DNA of 17,768 nt, from the NCBI GenBank assembly GCA_964440935.1, contig CAYTTY010000062.1, positions 1 to 17,768 of the forward strand, read 5' to 3'. The DNA comes from WJJR01 sp964440935 (GTDB lineage: Bacteria; Zixibacteria; MSB-5A5; WJJR01). Every line of letters starts with the position of its first letter. Positions within the stretch are counted from its first letter, which is position 1. The position numbers were made by a program, and so were the translations under genes. Shown here piece after piece: positions 1-7,010 of the stretch. A model generated the notes under the pieces. It was not told the origin of the DNA. It did no database searches and was given only the letters and a program-made list of their open reading frames with translations.

Positions 1-57
1 GCCTACAATCACCATCGAACACACCCGCGGCAAGAGTTTTTCAGCAACCTGCTAGCT

Positions 58-1155
58 ATGAAGCGCCGTCATTTTCTGTTCGCTACGCTAGCTTTTCTTC
101 TCACGCTGCAACTCTGCGTAATGAGAGTATCAGCGGAGCCACTCTACACTGATTTGCAGTTAAACCTAACGATGCTTCCTGGTTGTATCACGCTTGACTC
201 CGGGATGGTCACCTCACCTGTCGATAGTGTAGTGTACCAAGAAACGAGATTCGACTCATTATTTCATGTCATGGACGTCGATTCGGTCTCCTACGCAATC
301 CCAGCGGCTGTGCTGAAAACCGGTATCTGGTCAGGACCTGGACCAAATGGGACACCGAAGCCCAGATTCGACAACGATTTTCTTCTATACTTTTCGGCGA
401 AGGGCGAGCGTGACTACGCCGTGAATATCCTATCGAGCGACTCCGCCGTCCTTTCCGTCAGCGGGGCAGGCGGAGTTATTGCACATCAGACGACTCCCGA
501 TGATTCTCTCTTCCCTGATCAATGGGGCTTAGAGAACACGACTACCCCCACGTATGACATCGGTGCCACCTATGCGTGGGACTATACGACTGGCGACCCA
601 AATATGATCGTTGCAGTTATCGACCGCGGGGTTGCAGGGCAACATCCCGACTTCGTCTCGGGCGGTAGTTCTAAGGTCATAGGCGATGTAGGGGTCGAAA
701 CAGCCCACGGGACCCGAATTGCCGGTGTCATCGGCGCGTATGCAAATAACGGCCCCATGGGGAACGGGGGAATAGTAGGAGTTGATTGGCAGGCCCGAAT
801 CTATGCGACGAAAATACACGGCCCGAATGACAGCACTTGGCCGGGGCCGCCGAACATTGCGGAGAAGTTCATCGAAGCTGTGGATGGGGGCGCTCGTATT
901 TCGAATCATAGCTATGGTGAGAACGAATTTGAGATCGTATATGCCCGGGCTCATGCTTACGCCTATAATGAAGATGTAGTTAGTATTGCATCATCGGGAA
1001 ACAAAGATTTGAACGAAAAGAATCACCCCGCCGCCTTGCCAACCACAATTGCTGTGGGGGCGATCAACATCGCCGGCACACGGTGGACGAATTCCACTTA
1101 CGGTGATCACTTGGACCTCGTTGCTCCAGGTGTATCGATTCGCTTTGACATTTGA
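58..1155 (+). CDS. Truncated secreted subtilisin-like (S8) serine protease, catalytic serine segment missing
   Basis: The 365-residue product opens with a Sec signal peptide: a basic MKRR start, a hydrophobic stretch at about residues 5-22 and a likely cut after VSA at 24-26. The family hydrolyses peptide bonds with an Asp-His-Ser triad. The Asp box (VIDRGV, D189), the His box (AHGTRIAG, H218) and the oxyanion Asn region (ASSGN, N315) are visible, and the fold continues into DLVAPGVSI at 353-361. It then ends after four more residues. The GTSxAxP serine box and everything C-terminal are absent, and no frame of the next few hundred bases restores them. Complete S8 enzymes extend well beyond this point, so the protein is probably inactive. 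The truncation lies just before repeat-bearing DNA and the Dnd-like operon, suggesting damage by rearrangement. No strong Shine-Dalgarno precedes the ATG. The family call is secure; the loss of function is inferred. Confidence 0.8.
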   Translation: MKRRHFLFATLAFLLTLQLCVMRVSAEPLYTDLQLNLTMLPGCITLDSGMVTSPVDSVVYQETRFDSLFHVMDVDSVSYAIPAAVLKTGIWSGPGPNGTPKPRFDNDFLLYFSAKGERDYAVNILSSDSAVLSVSGAGGVIAHQTTPDDSLFPDQWGLENTTTPTYDIGATYAWDYTTGDPNMIVAVIDRGVAGQHPDFVSGGSSKVIGDVGVETAHGTRIAGVIGAYANNGPMGNGGIVGVDWQARIYATKIHGPNDSTWPGPPNIAEKFIEAVDGGARISNHSYGENEFEIVYARAHAYAYNEDVVSIASSGNKDLNEKNHPAALPTTIAVGAINIAGTRWTNSTYGDHLDLVAPGVSIRFDI

Positions 1156-1232
1156 CACTCATTGGCCAATCACTTTGACGACGCCATGAGTGCTGTACAT
1201 CGGTCTCAGACATTGGTGCATGTCCTTTGAAA

Positions 1233-1250
1233 CCCGGACGAACGTCCGGG
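1233..1250. repeat. Perfect inverted repeat CCCGGACG-AA-CGTCCGGG
   Basis: Arms at 1233-1240 and 1243-1250 are exact reverse complements around a 2-base loop. The left arm with its flank (TGAAACCCGGACGA) is repeated in inverse orientation at 6487-6500. No T-run follows, so it is unlikely to be an intrinsic terminator. Confidence 0.75.
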
Positions 1251-1439
1251 CCACGCCGCATTGTAAGCTCACACGGTCACGGGCACCCGGCGCATGAATG
1301 GCTCCTCCTCTCTGTGTTTGTTGAACTACTGCTAAGCTCAAGAAAACACAGGTGTTGGAGCCGTTCAACTTTCAACTAAGAATGGGATACCGCCCTCCGA
1401 ATTTGCCGGGTGGAGAAGAGATTGCATACACACTGCCAC

Positions 1440-1456
1440 GTTCTTAACTTAAGAAC
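1440..1456. promoter_or_regulatory. 17-bp palindrome, candidate operator upstream of the Dnd-like operon
   Basis: GTTCTTAA-C-TTAAGAAC is a perfect palindrome with 8-base arms and a central C. It is AT-rich, unlike the GC-rich hairpins elsewhere in the window. It lies about 100 bases upstream of the first gene of the operon (ATG at 1560). Size and symmetry suit a dimeric repressor site, but no regulator gene is present and I see no convincing -35/-10 pair beside it. The function is inferred. Confidence 0.35.
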
Positions 1457-1559
1457 TGACACGAACACCGGGGGCAGGCCATCAAGGCGGATTTTGATCC
1501 TGCTGATACTGGATGTTGTCTGGGCAGACACGGGGTTGATAGGTGCAGGACACATCGAT

Positions 1560-1757
1560 ATGACTAATAATCGCCTAACACGGGAGCACGAACTTCTGGT
1601 CGAATTGTGCTTGAAGCACGGGGTCAAGATCGAACTGATCGAAGAGCTGCTGAAGGTTGAGAAGGATTTTCAGTTGCGAGATCGCCGACATGGAATCTAC
1701 GAACGACTCAAGGAGACCATTCAAGCGAGTATCTCGCCGCACGAGCAAATGGACTGA
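1560..1757 (+). CDS. Small protein resembling the DNA modification system-associated small protein family
   Basis: This 65-residue, charged, probably all-helical protein contains LVELCLKHGV, LIEELLKVEKDF and RRHGIYERL. From memory, that pattern matches small proteins found beside dnd-type DNA modification genes. I chose ATG 1560 because AGGA at 1547-1550 sits 9 bases upstream. The frame stays open back to 1410, but that extension has low-complexity, non-conserved sequence and no ribosome site. It is the first gene of a four-gene + strand operon and is followed by a 97-base gap. Its biochemical role is unknown; it could be an adaptor or regulator of the DndD/DndE-HerA ATPases. The existence of the gene is fairly certain; the family name is less so. 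Confidence 0.65.
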   Translation: MTNNRLTREHELLVELCLKHGVKIELIEELLKVEKDFQLRDRRHGIYERLKETIQASISPHEQMD

Positions 1758-1843
1758 ATCGTTGCCACCGTAGACTTTGCACGGCTGAGCGAGACAGTCA
1801 AGGACATGACCATCGCTCCAAGCGTTGCCGCAATGAAACGATC

Positions 1844-1849
1844 GAGGTG
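1844..1849 (+). promoter_or_regulatory. Ribosome binding site fixing the GTG start at 1855
   Basis: GAGGTG lies 5 bases before GTG 1855. An in-frame TGA at 1834-1836 rules out any start further upstream, so this site and the GTG define the N-terminus of the RAMA-domain protein. Confidence 0.65.
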
Positions 1850-1854
1850 TTCAA

Positions 1855-2484
1855 GTGGACGTTGACGAATTAAGACAGCAAGCCGAACAGCTCTTGGATC
1901 AACTACTTGAGCTCGCCAGTGCTGTGGAGGATATATCGAATCCTCAGGACGCTGGAGCCAAGCGCGAACAACTTCGAGCGATCTGTGTCTCAGTCCGACA
2001 GCTCGAAAGAAGAAACGTAGCCGTCCCTGATGATCTCCGGCGAATTAAGACTGACTTGACAAGCTCACTTGCGGTCGTGGAGGAGGCCGAGCAAATTAAG
2101 GAATTGCTACGAAAGCAGCTTTTGGACCTACTCGAATTATTGGGCGGTTCATCGAATCGTCGTCGACGTCGACGCACTCCCGGCCGGGGGCGCGTTACGC
2201 TCGCCGATCTCATGGAAGCCGGAGTCTTAGAAGATGGAGTGAAAATAGTCCACCGTGCAAAACGGAGTGGCGAGAACTTCTTCGCGCAAATACGCAAACC
2301 GGGTGTCGTGGAAATAAATGAGGATGGAACGAAGCAGATCTTCAGCAATCCCTCAGCTGCTGGAAAATTCTTCGCGGGCCGTAACGCTGATGGCTGGAGA
2401 TATTGGTCTGTGATAGAAGACAATGGTGACGAGGTCCCACTGAAGGTCTATCGCAGCCGTTTCTTGAAGAAAGCAAAGATATGA
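1855..2484 (+). CDS. RAMA-domain protein of a Dnd-like DNA modification/defence operon
   Basis: This is a 209-residue, two-part protein. Residues 1-95 are leucine- and glutamate-rich and probably form a helical or coiled-coil segment. Residues 101-107 are NRRRRRR, a strongly basic hinge. Residues about 113-190 match the RAMA fold pattern: VTLADLMEAGVLEDG, a VHR strand, FSNPSAAGKF, and NADGWRYWSV. RAMA domains (restriction enzyme/adenine methylase associated) occur next to modification enzymes and are predicted to read modified DNA, so this may be the DNA-recognition subunit. It starts at GTG because an in-frame stop lies 21 bases upstream and a GAGGTG site precedes it. Its end overlaps the dndD-like start by four bases (ATGA), which implies translational coupling. 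The domain call is good; the target modification is unknown. Confidence 0.75.
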   Translation: MDVDELRQQAEQLLDQLLELASAVEDISNPQDAGAKREQLRAICVSVRQLERRNVAVPDDLRRIKTDLTSSLAVVEEAEQIKELLRKQLLDLLELLGGSSNRRRRRRTPGRGRVTLADLMEAGVLEDGVKIVHRAKRSGENFFAQIRKPGVVEINEDGTKQIFSNPSAAGKFFAGRNADGWRYWSVIEDNGDEVPLKVYRSRFLKKAKI

Positions 2485-4502
2485 AGTTTCTAAAACTGGT
2501 CATCGAGGGATACAAATCATTTCGGCTGCCAACTGAAATCGACTTCACTAAGGGTCGGCAAGACCCCGAGAGAAACGTCTACCTGGTCGGTGGTATGAAC
2601 GGCGCGGGCAAGACTTCAGTACTGGAGGCGATCCATCTCTGTCTCTACGGACAGAAAAGGAAGGATTTGATCCTCAAGGCGATTAATCGTGCTGAGATAG
2701 CCAATGGGAACGCCTCCTGTTCTTTCGAGCTGAATTTCCTGACAGATGACAATGATGCGGTGGTCGTCAAGCGAGCCTGGGTGGCCAAGGCCGCAATTAA
2801 CAAACCACGCGCCGAGGACCTAGAAGAGAAGTTGACCATAATTAAAGACGGCAAGCGTGTGACTGTTGCCAGCCCCCAGATGTGGCAGGACTACCTTGAT
2901 GCAACGATTCCCCAGAGCATTACGCAATTTTTCTTTTTTGATGGTGAGAAAATTCAAGAGATGGCGGCTGATGAACATGCGGCGTATAAGTTGCGATCAT
3001 CGATGGAAGTCGCACTTGGGATAGGATTTATCCGAAGGTTGATCGACGACCTGAAGCATTTGCGAGATGAGGAACGTCGGAATCGCACTGATATAAGCGA
3101 CGAAGACATCCGACTGAAGGAAAACGAACTCCAGATTCAGCGACACAAGAAGGAGAAGCTGGAAATCCAGAGGACCGAGGTCGGCGAAGACATTGAACAA
3201 TTTGGCGAGGAGCTGGCAGAGATTCGGAAGCGATTCTCTTCCCTCTTTGGATTTGATGCGGAGAGCATTGAGGCGACAAAGGGCAAAGAGCGACGACGGG
3301 TACAGTTGTCATCGAAATTGAGCGAGATAGAGCACAATGTTAGAGTTTTGGCTGAGAGTACCCTCCCACTTGCACTATTGGGGCGATACTTCGAGCCACT
3401 TCGAGACCAGATCGATGCCGAAGCTCAGATACGCGAGCAGGCAGCCATTCGCGGAATCGCGGAGGACTTGGGCAACGCGGTGGCGGATGCCGTCAGAGAA
3501 TTTGAGGCTGTGGAACGGAAACAGCCGTTGGATGGAGCAGAGTACCGAGTTCTTCGAGATAGAATTGTGGCGGTCATTCGGGACTTTGGCCCGGCCAAAG
3601 AGACGAAGGAATCCGAAACTGCTTTATTAAACCTCTCGGAAACGGTTGCCGCGAAGATCTTGGTGCGACTTGAAGATGTTGAGGGGGCTTGGAACGGTGA
3701 TTTCGAGCGCTTACTGAGTGAGTACCAAGAGTTTCGACTTCGACATCAAGAAGTTGAACGCGACATCGGTGCCGGAAGAGTAGACGAAGGTGAGCAAGAA
3801 CTATTCTCCCAACTTCATGGCGAGATGGAGAACTATTCAACGCAGATTGGTCGCAAGAGAGAGGAGTTCCGTCAGTTGGACGAAGAGCTGTCCCGAGTTG
3901 TCGACATTATCACTGCGCGCGAACGTGAACTCGACATTCTCTACCAGAAGCACTCAGGAGCCCAGAAGCAGGCCGCATTTCTTGCTCAAGCGGAATCTTC
4001 TATGGAGCTTTTAAAAGAATATATGGAGACGCTCAGGCGAATGAAGATTGGCCGATTGAAGACGAGCACCACCGAGATGTATAAGCAGTTAGCCACCAAA
4101 GGGGATCTAATTTCAGACATCGAAATTGATCCTGATACCTACCTGATCACAATTCGTGATCAGCAGGGACATGTAGTCCAGAAACAGAATCTCTCAGCTG
4201 GCGAGAAAGAGGTGTTTGCCATCTCGCTACTATGGGGGCTCGCGCAAACCTCTCAGCTACAGTTGCCAATCGTGATCGACACACCATTGTCTCGGCTTGA
4301 CAGTACACACAGGGACAGAATAGTCTCAAAGTATTTCCCCAATGCTGGCCATCAGGTGGTAGTGCTATCGACAGACACAGAGGTTGATCAGGATTACTAC
4401 AGACGTCTTGAGCCCCATGTTCAGCACGCGGTACATCTCCTTTTCGAGAAGACTCGTGAGCTGACAACAGTCCACGAAGGCTACTTCTGGAGGAATAACT
4501 GA
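2481..4502 (+). CDS. dndD: DndD-like SMC/Rad50-type ATPase
   Basis: The 673-residue length fits DndD. Walker A is GGMNGAGKT at 37-45 (K44), following an N-terminal MKFLKLVIEGYKSF typical of SMC-like ATPases. Long charged heptad-like coiled coils fill about residues 195-300 and 400-530, with no CxxC zinc hook. The C-terminal half has the ABC signature LSAGEKE (571-577), Walker B LPIVIDTP (D600) and the DndD-type block LSRLDSTHR (603-611). DndD is an ATPase of the phosphorothioation machinery that acts on DNA with DndC and DndE. The start overlaps the RAMA gene by four bases and the stop overlaps the next ATG by one base (TGATG), so the proteins are probably made in stoichiometric amounts. It could also serve a defence system that does not use sulfur, since no dndC is present. 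The DndD family is supported by several motifs. Confidence 0.85.
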   Translation: MKFLKLVIEGYKSFRLPTEIDFTKGRQDPERNVYLVGGMNGAGKTSVLEAIHLCLYGQKRKDLILKAINRAEIANGNASCSFELNFLTDDNDAVVVKRAWVAKAAINKPRAEDLEEKLTIIKDGKRVTVASPQMWQDYLDATIPQSITQFFFFDGEKIQEMAADEHAAYKLRSSMEVALGIGFIRRLIDDLKHLRDEERRNRTDISDEDIRLKENELQIQRHKKEKLEIQRTEVGEDIEQFGEELAEIRKRFSSLFGFDAESIEATKGKERRRVQLSSKLSEIEHNVRVLAESTLPLALLGRYFEPLRDQIDAEAQIREQAAIRGIAEDLGNAVADAVREFEAVERKQPLDGAEYRVLRDRIVAVIRDFGPAKETKESETALLNLSETVAAKILVRLEDVEGAWNGDFERLLSEYQEFRLRHQEVERDIGAGRVDEGEQELFSQLHGEMENYSTQIGRKREEFRQLDEELSRVVDIITARERELDILYQKHSGAQKQAAFLAQAESSMELLKEYMETLRRMKIGRLKTSTTEMYKQLATKGDLISDIEIDPDTYLITIRDQQGHVVQKQNLSAGEKEVFAISLLWGLAQTSQLQLPIVIDTPLSRLDSTHRDRIVSKYFPNAGHQVVVLSTDTEVDQDYYRRLEPHVQHAVHLLFEKTRELTTVHEGYFWRNN

Positions 4503-6031
4503 TGGCCGATCGGTTCTTTACATCCTCAGAAGCTGAAACTGCTCTCGCGACTTTGAGGCACATTGTCAAGATCGAATACTCTGCACTCGCACGGCTCGCG
4601 TTATGTTACTCATTATCACAGGTGGGCCATGAGGTAGCAGAATCTCACGATAGCACAGGCAAGGAAATCAGACTTATCAGCCTGTTCGGCGATGATGAGG
4701 TTACGATCCGAAATCTCGTGAACCTAATTTACAATCGTACCATAGATGGTGAAGAACTGGCCGCAAGACTCTCGGCCTCGGTCTTGAAAAACCACGTGGA
4801 CCATGGCCTTGGTCTTATCGCTGGTCTATTCAGAAGCAGTGGGCAAGACCCGTACCTTCTATTGCAACGGTTGGCATCAGAGACTAAGGTCGATACGCGA
4901 GAAAGATCTCGCGGTGTATTCGAGCTTGATATCACCATTGGCAAGCATGAACTGAACAACGAGCGGGTCATTATTCAGATAAACGACACGTCCCGTCATG
5001 CCAATTCACATCTTGCAATCATGGGAAAGCCTGGAGTGGGCAAAACCCAGCTTCTTCTGAAGATATTGGCAGACCTGCGTGAGCAGTCACGCTTTCGTAC
5101 TAACTTCGTCTTCTTTGACTACAAAGGGGATGTATCTTTTAACGAGAGATTTGTCGAATTCACGCGAGCCATTGTCTATCGACTTCCAGACCAGCAACTG
5201 CCCGTGAATCCGTTTGTTCTGCCCGATTACTCCGAAAACGCTGTTAAGATCTCCGCTCGAGAAAAGGCTGATTCGTTCGGCTCGATCAGTGCTCACTTTG
5301 GCGTTGTTCAGAGGGGTAGTTTGCAGGAAGCCATTCGACGAGCTTACGATTTGCGATCAGCTCGACAGCCTCGTTATCCTGATTTCCGTGAAGTGTTCGA
5401 GATTGCCGAAGCGATGTACGAGGAAGACAGTAAGCGAGATGACACCCTTATTGAGATCCTTCGGGACCTCTCATCGTTTAAGCTGTTTTGGGAGCATAGT
5501 AATGCGACTGCTCTCATTGATCGGATCTCTGAACGGACATTGATCATTGACCTTCATAGCCTGCCCGTGCTGAAGGAATTGGTCGCGTATTTAGTCATTG
5601 AACGGCTTTACAAGGAGACGACAGCGATGCCGGACAGCCAGATCAGAGATGGACGTCGGGAGCTTCGCACGGTACTTGTGATAGATGAAGCTCATAATTA
5701 TCTCCACCAGAGGAATCCCTTCCTCCAGCGGATTGTGCGCGAGGGTCGATCCAAGGGGGTTACAGTGTTCTTTGCATCGCAGTCACCCAATGACTACACG
5801 CAAAAATCCTTCGACTTCAAGGAGTTACTTGAATTCTCCTTCATGTTTCAATGTGAAGGAGTCTCGTCAAATGCTGTTCAAGACCTCCTCGGTTGCTCTA
5901 CGAAAACGGCGAAAGACTTGCAGACTGAACTGGCACGTTTGCTCCCCTTCCAAGTGATCTCGAAGGGACTGGGAGAAGACAACGAGTACACGCGATTCAG
6001 GGCGGATGCTTTCTACCAAGCATATCGGTAG
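4502..6031 (+). CDS. Fusion of a DndE-like N-terminal domain with a HerA/FtsK-type ATPase
   Basis: The protein has 509 residues. The first ~115 (ADRFFTSSEAETAL, then LARLALCYSL) follow the pattern of DndE, a small DNA-binding protein that is usually a separate ~110-130-residue polypeptide. From ~140 a HerA-like ATPase follows: Walker A GKPGVGKTQ (175-183, K181), Walker B VLVIDEAHNYL (391-401, D395/E396), then VREGRSKGVTVFFASQSP (412-429), the arginine-finger/sensor region of HerA proteins. HerA-family enzymes form hexameric DNA-pumping rings. Fusion would put DndE-type nick or duplex binding directly on a translocase. It is the last gene of the operon, overlapping dndD by one base. It may work with the DndD-like ATPase in modification or in attack on foreign DNA; which one cannot be read from sequence. 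Confidence 0.8.
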   Translation: MADRFFTSSEAETALATLRHIVKIEYSALARLALCYSLSQVGHEVAESHDSTGKEIRLISLFGDDEVTIRNLVNLIYNRTIDGEELAARLSASVLKNHVDHGLGLIAGLFRSSGQDPYLLLQRLASETKVDTRERSRGVFELDITIGKHELNNERVIIQINDTSRHANSHLAIMGKPGVGKTQLLLKILADLREQSRFRTNFVFFDYKGDVSFNERFVEFTRAIVYRLPDQQLPVNPFVLPDYSENAVKISAREKADSFGSISAHFGVVQRGSLQEAIRRAYDLRSARQPRYPDFREVFEIAEAMYEEDSKRDDTLIEILRDLSSFKLFWEHSNATALIDRISERTLIIDLHSLPVLKELVAYLVIERLYKETTAMPDSQIRDGRRELRTVLVIDEAHNYLHQRNPFLQRIVREGRSKGVTVFFASQSPNDYTQKSFDFKELLEFSFMFQCEGVSSNAVQDLLGCSTKTAKDLQTELARLLPFQVISKGLGEDNEYTRFRADAFYQAYR

Positions 6032-6070
6032 AGCGAGAGATTACACGGGGCTGGTGCTTCACATCGACGC

Positions 6071-6090
6071 CCCTGACGCCCTCGTCAGGG
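6071..6090. repeat. Perfect hairpin CCCTGACG-CCCT-CGTCAGGG
   Basis: Eight-base arms (6071-6078 and 6083-6090) surround a 4-base loop, 40 bases after the end of the HerA-fusion gene. Only three T residues follow, so it could act as a weak terminator or 3' stabiliser for the operon. The same stem recurs at 6435-6454. Confidence 0.7.
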
Positions 6091-6123
6091 TTTACAAAAC
6101 TCACTTCAGCGTAAGAAATGGTT

Positions 6124-6174
6124 GCCGGGTGCCCCATAGCTCTGTTTATCCTGAGTGTGCCGCAGGGCTGTGGG
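6124..6174 (-). repeat. Tailed hairpin, - strand orientation
   Basis: On the - strand the arms CCCACAGCCCTG and CAGAGCTATGGG (rc of 6163-6174 and 6133-6144) pair at 10 of 12 positions and are followed directly by GCACCCGGC. This matches the tail found after other hairpins in the window. Confidence 0.55.
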
Positions 6175-6348
6175 ATGGCCTCCGTTTACGAACAATTCAA
6201 TCAGACACACACTCGTCGATCGTCCCAGGATTATCTTGCCGACCCTGGTGTCGTTTGTATCTGGCCATTCCCATTCAGTAATCGAATAAGGTCGCAGTCG
6301 CACTATTATTTGTATTTCTGTATAACACTATATTTTGCGCATTATGAT

Positions 6349-6375
6349 CCCACAGCAGAGCTGTGGGGCACCTGG
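6349..6375 (+). repeat. Tailed hairpin CCCACAG-CAGAG-CTGTGGG
   Basis: Seven-base perfect arms (6349-6355 and 6361-6367) are followed by GCACCTGG. It belongs to the same tailed-hairpin group as 6435-6464 and 12182-12208. Confidence 0.6.
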
Positions 6376-6434
6376 TACCTGGCAACGGGAGTCTATCGTG
6401 GCGATCTTCTGTGGGTAGAGGTGATGAACGTAAA

Positions 6435-6464
6435 CCCTGACGGGGGCGTCAGGGGCACCCGGCT
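6435..6464 (+). repeat. Tailed hairpin CCCTGACG-GGGG-CGTCAGGG
   Basis: Eight-base perfect arms (6435-6442 and 6447-6454) are followed by GCACCCGGCT. It overlaps the right terminal repeat of the MITE-like unit. Confidence 0.65.
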
Positions 6465-6600
6465 TGTCTTGAGCGGAGCCGAAGGATCGTCCGGGTTTCA
6501 CAGAGATTTGACATTGGACCTCATTGCCGGGTACCCGTGAGCGGGTGAATTCATGAGCTGGGGCTCGGTGCTCCCAGTTTGGCGGTCCGGTAACGTAGAT

Positions 6601-6996
6601 CTAATCCCCAATCAGCACGATCCGATGTCCATCCGGATCGCGAATAACGGCGCTGGGGACGGCGGTTCCGGGACGCAACGTTGGCTCGGACTCGATCATC
6701 ACACCTGCCTCTCGCAGGTCGGAAACGATCTTTCCTAACACGCCAACATGGCAAACGAGGCTCGTCGCGGGGTCTGGTGTTCCGGGAATCGTCTCCGGCA
6801 CCAACCAGAAAACCGGTTCCTTGGTTCCATCAGGCAGTTCGATCTCGTGCGCCGACGATTGCCCGTCGTCGGCCATCTCCATGTGCAGACCGAGAGTCTC
6901 CTTGTACCAACGGTGCGACTTTTCCAGATCGGAGACGGCGATCCGGATGCCGAGCGGGACGATATTGCGGGTGTTGCGATGGTGTATGTCACGCAT
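6601..6996 (-). CDS. VOC (glyoxalase/bleomycin resistance) superfamily protein
   Basis: The 131-residue protein has the two-half layout of the VOC fold. The first half contains IRIAVSDLEKSHRWYKETLGL (residues ~18-37) and HEIELPDG; the second contains VCHVGV, DLREAGV and the closing AVIRDPDGHRIVLIGD. VOC proteins bind metals or small molecules and include lyases, dioxygenases and resistance proteins. The usual first metal ligand His is an Arg here (R18), and the late Glu of the DPDG-xx-E pattern is replaced in RIVLIGD. A typical Ni/Zn glyoxalase I activity is therefore doubtful. The gene begins 14 bases after the FabL-like gene on the same strand, so the two are probably cotranscribed. Substrate unknown. 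Confidence 0.75.
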   Translation of the reverse strand: MRDIHHRNTRNIVPLGIRIAVSDLEKSHRWYKETLGLHMEMADDGQSSAHEIELPDGTKEPVFWLVPETIPGTPDPATSLVCHVGVLGKIVSDLREAGVMIESEPTLRPGTAVPSAVIRDPDGHRIVLIGD

Positions 6997-7010
6997 GACG
7001 GGAGATTCCC

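Larger units (their letters stand above)
1156..1559. other. Non-coding spacer with palindromes, left flank of the Dnd-like operon
   Basis: I see no convincing gene here; the open frames on either strand lack family motifs. The spacer contains a perfect hairpin at 1233-1250 (CCCGGACG, 2-base loop), a lone copy of the GGGCACCCGGC tail motif at 1281-1291, and a perfect palindrome at 1440-1456. The sequence TGAAACCCGGACGA at 1228-1241 recurs inverted at 6487-6500, beyond the other end of the operon. The spacer starts where the protease is cut off and ends at the small-protein gene, so it may mark a recombination border. Confidence 0.6.
6069..6456. mobile_element. Putative non-autonomous (MITE-like) element with 27-bp terminal inverted repeats
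   Basis: The ends 6069-6095 and 6430-6456 are inverted copies matching at 26 of 27 positions. Each end contains its own hairpin (CCCTGACG/CGTCAGGG at 6071-6090 and 6435-6454). A second nested inverted pair lies inside, 6128-6144 against 6356-6372, matching at 16 of 17. The core is AT-rich and codes for nothing recognisable. This fits a MITE or a composite of inverted repeat units. I could not identify a target duplication, so mobility is inferred. Confidence 0.5.
6032..6600. other. Repeat-rich non-coding spacer, right flank of the Dnd-like operon
   Basis: No supported gene lies here; the long open frame at 6118-6540 on the + strand has no family pattern and consists largely of repeat sequence. 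The spacer holds a 388-bp unit with terminal inverted repeats (6069-6456), several hairpins, an AT-rich core near 6295-6350, and the inverted copy at 6487-6500 of the repeat from 1228-1241. A short perfect palindrome CGGGTACCCG is at 6528-6537. Confidence 0.6.

Noticed and set aside
1410..1559. N-terminal extension of the small-protein frame back to 1410
   Set aside because: The residues look non-conserved and no ribosome site precedes 1410, whereas AGGA is well placed for ATG 1560.
1228..6500. The hairpins and inverted repeats as a CRISPR array or att sites
   Set aside because: There are no regularly spaced direct repeats with unique spacers. The flanking copies are inverted rather than direct, and no integrase gene is present.
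6118..6540. 140-residue + strand open frame in the repeat spacer
   Set aside because: It runs through the inverted repeats and hairpins, has no family motif, and does not resemble the lost C-terminal half of the subtilase.
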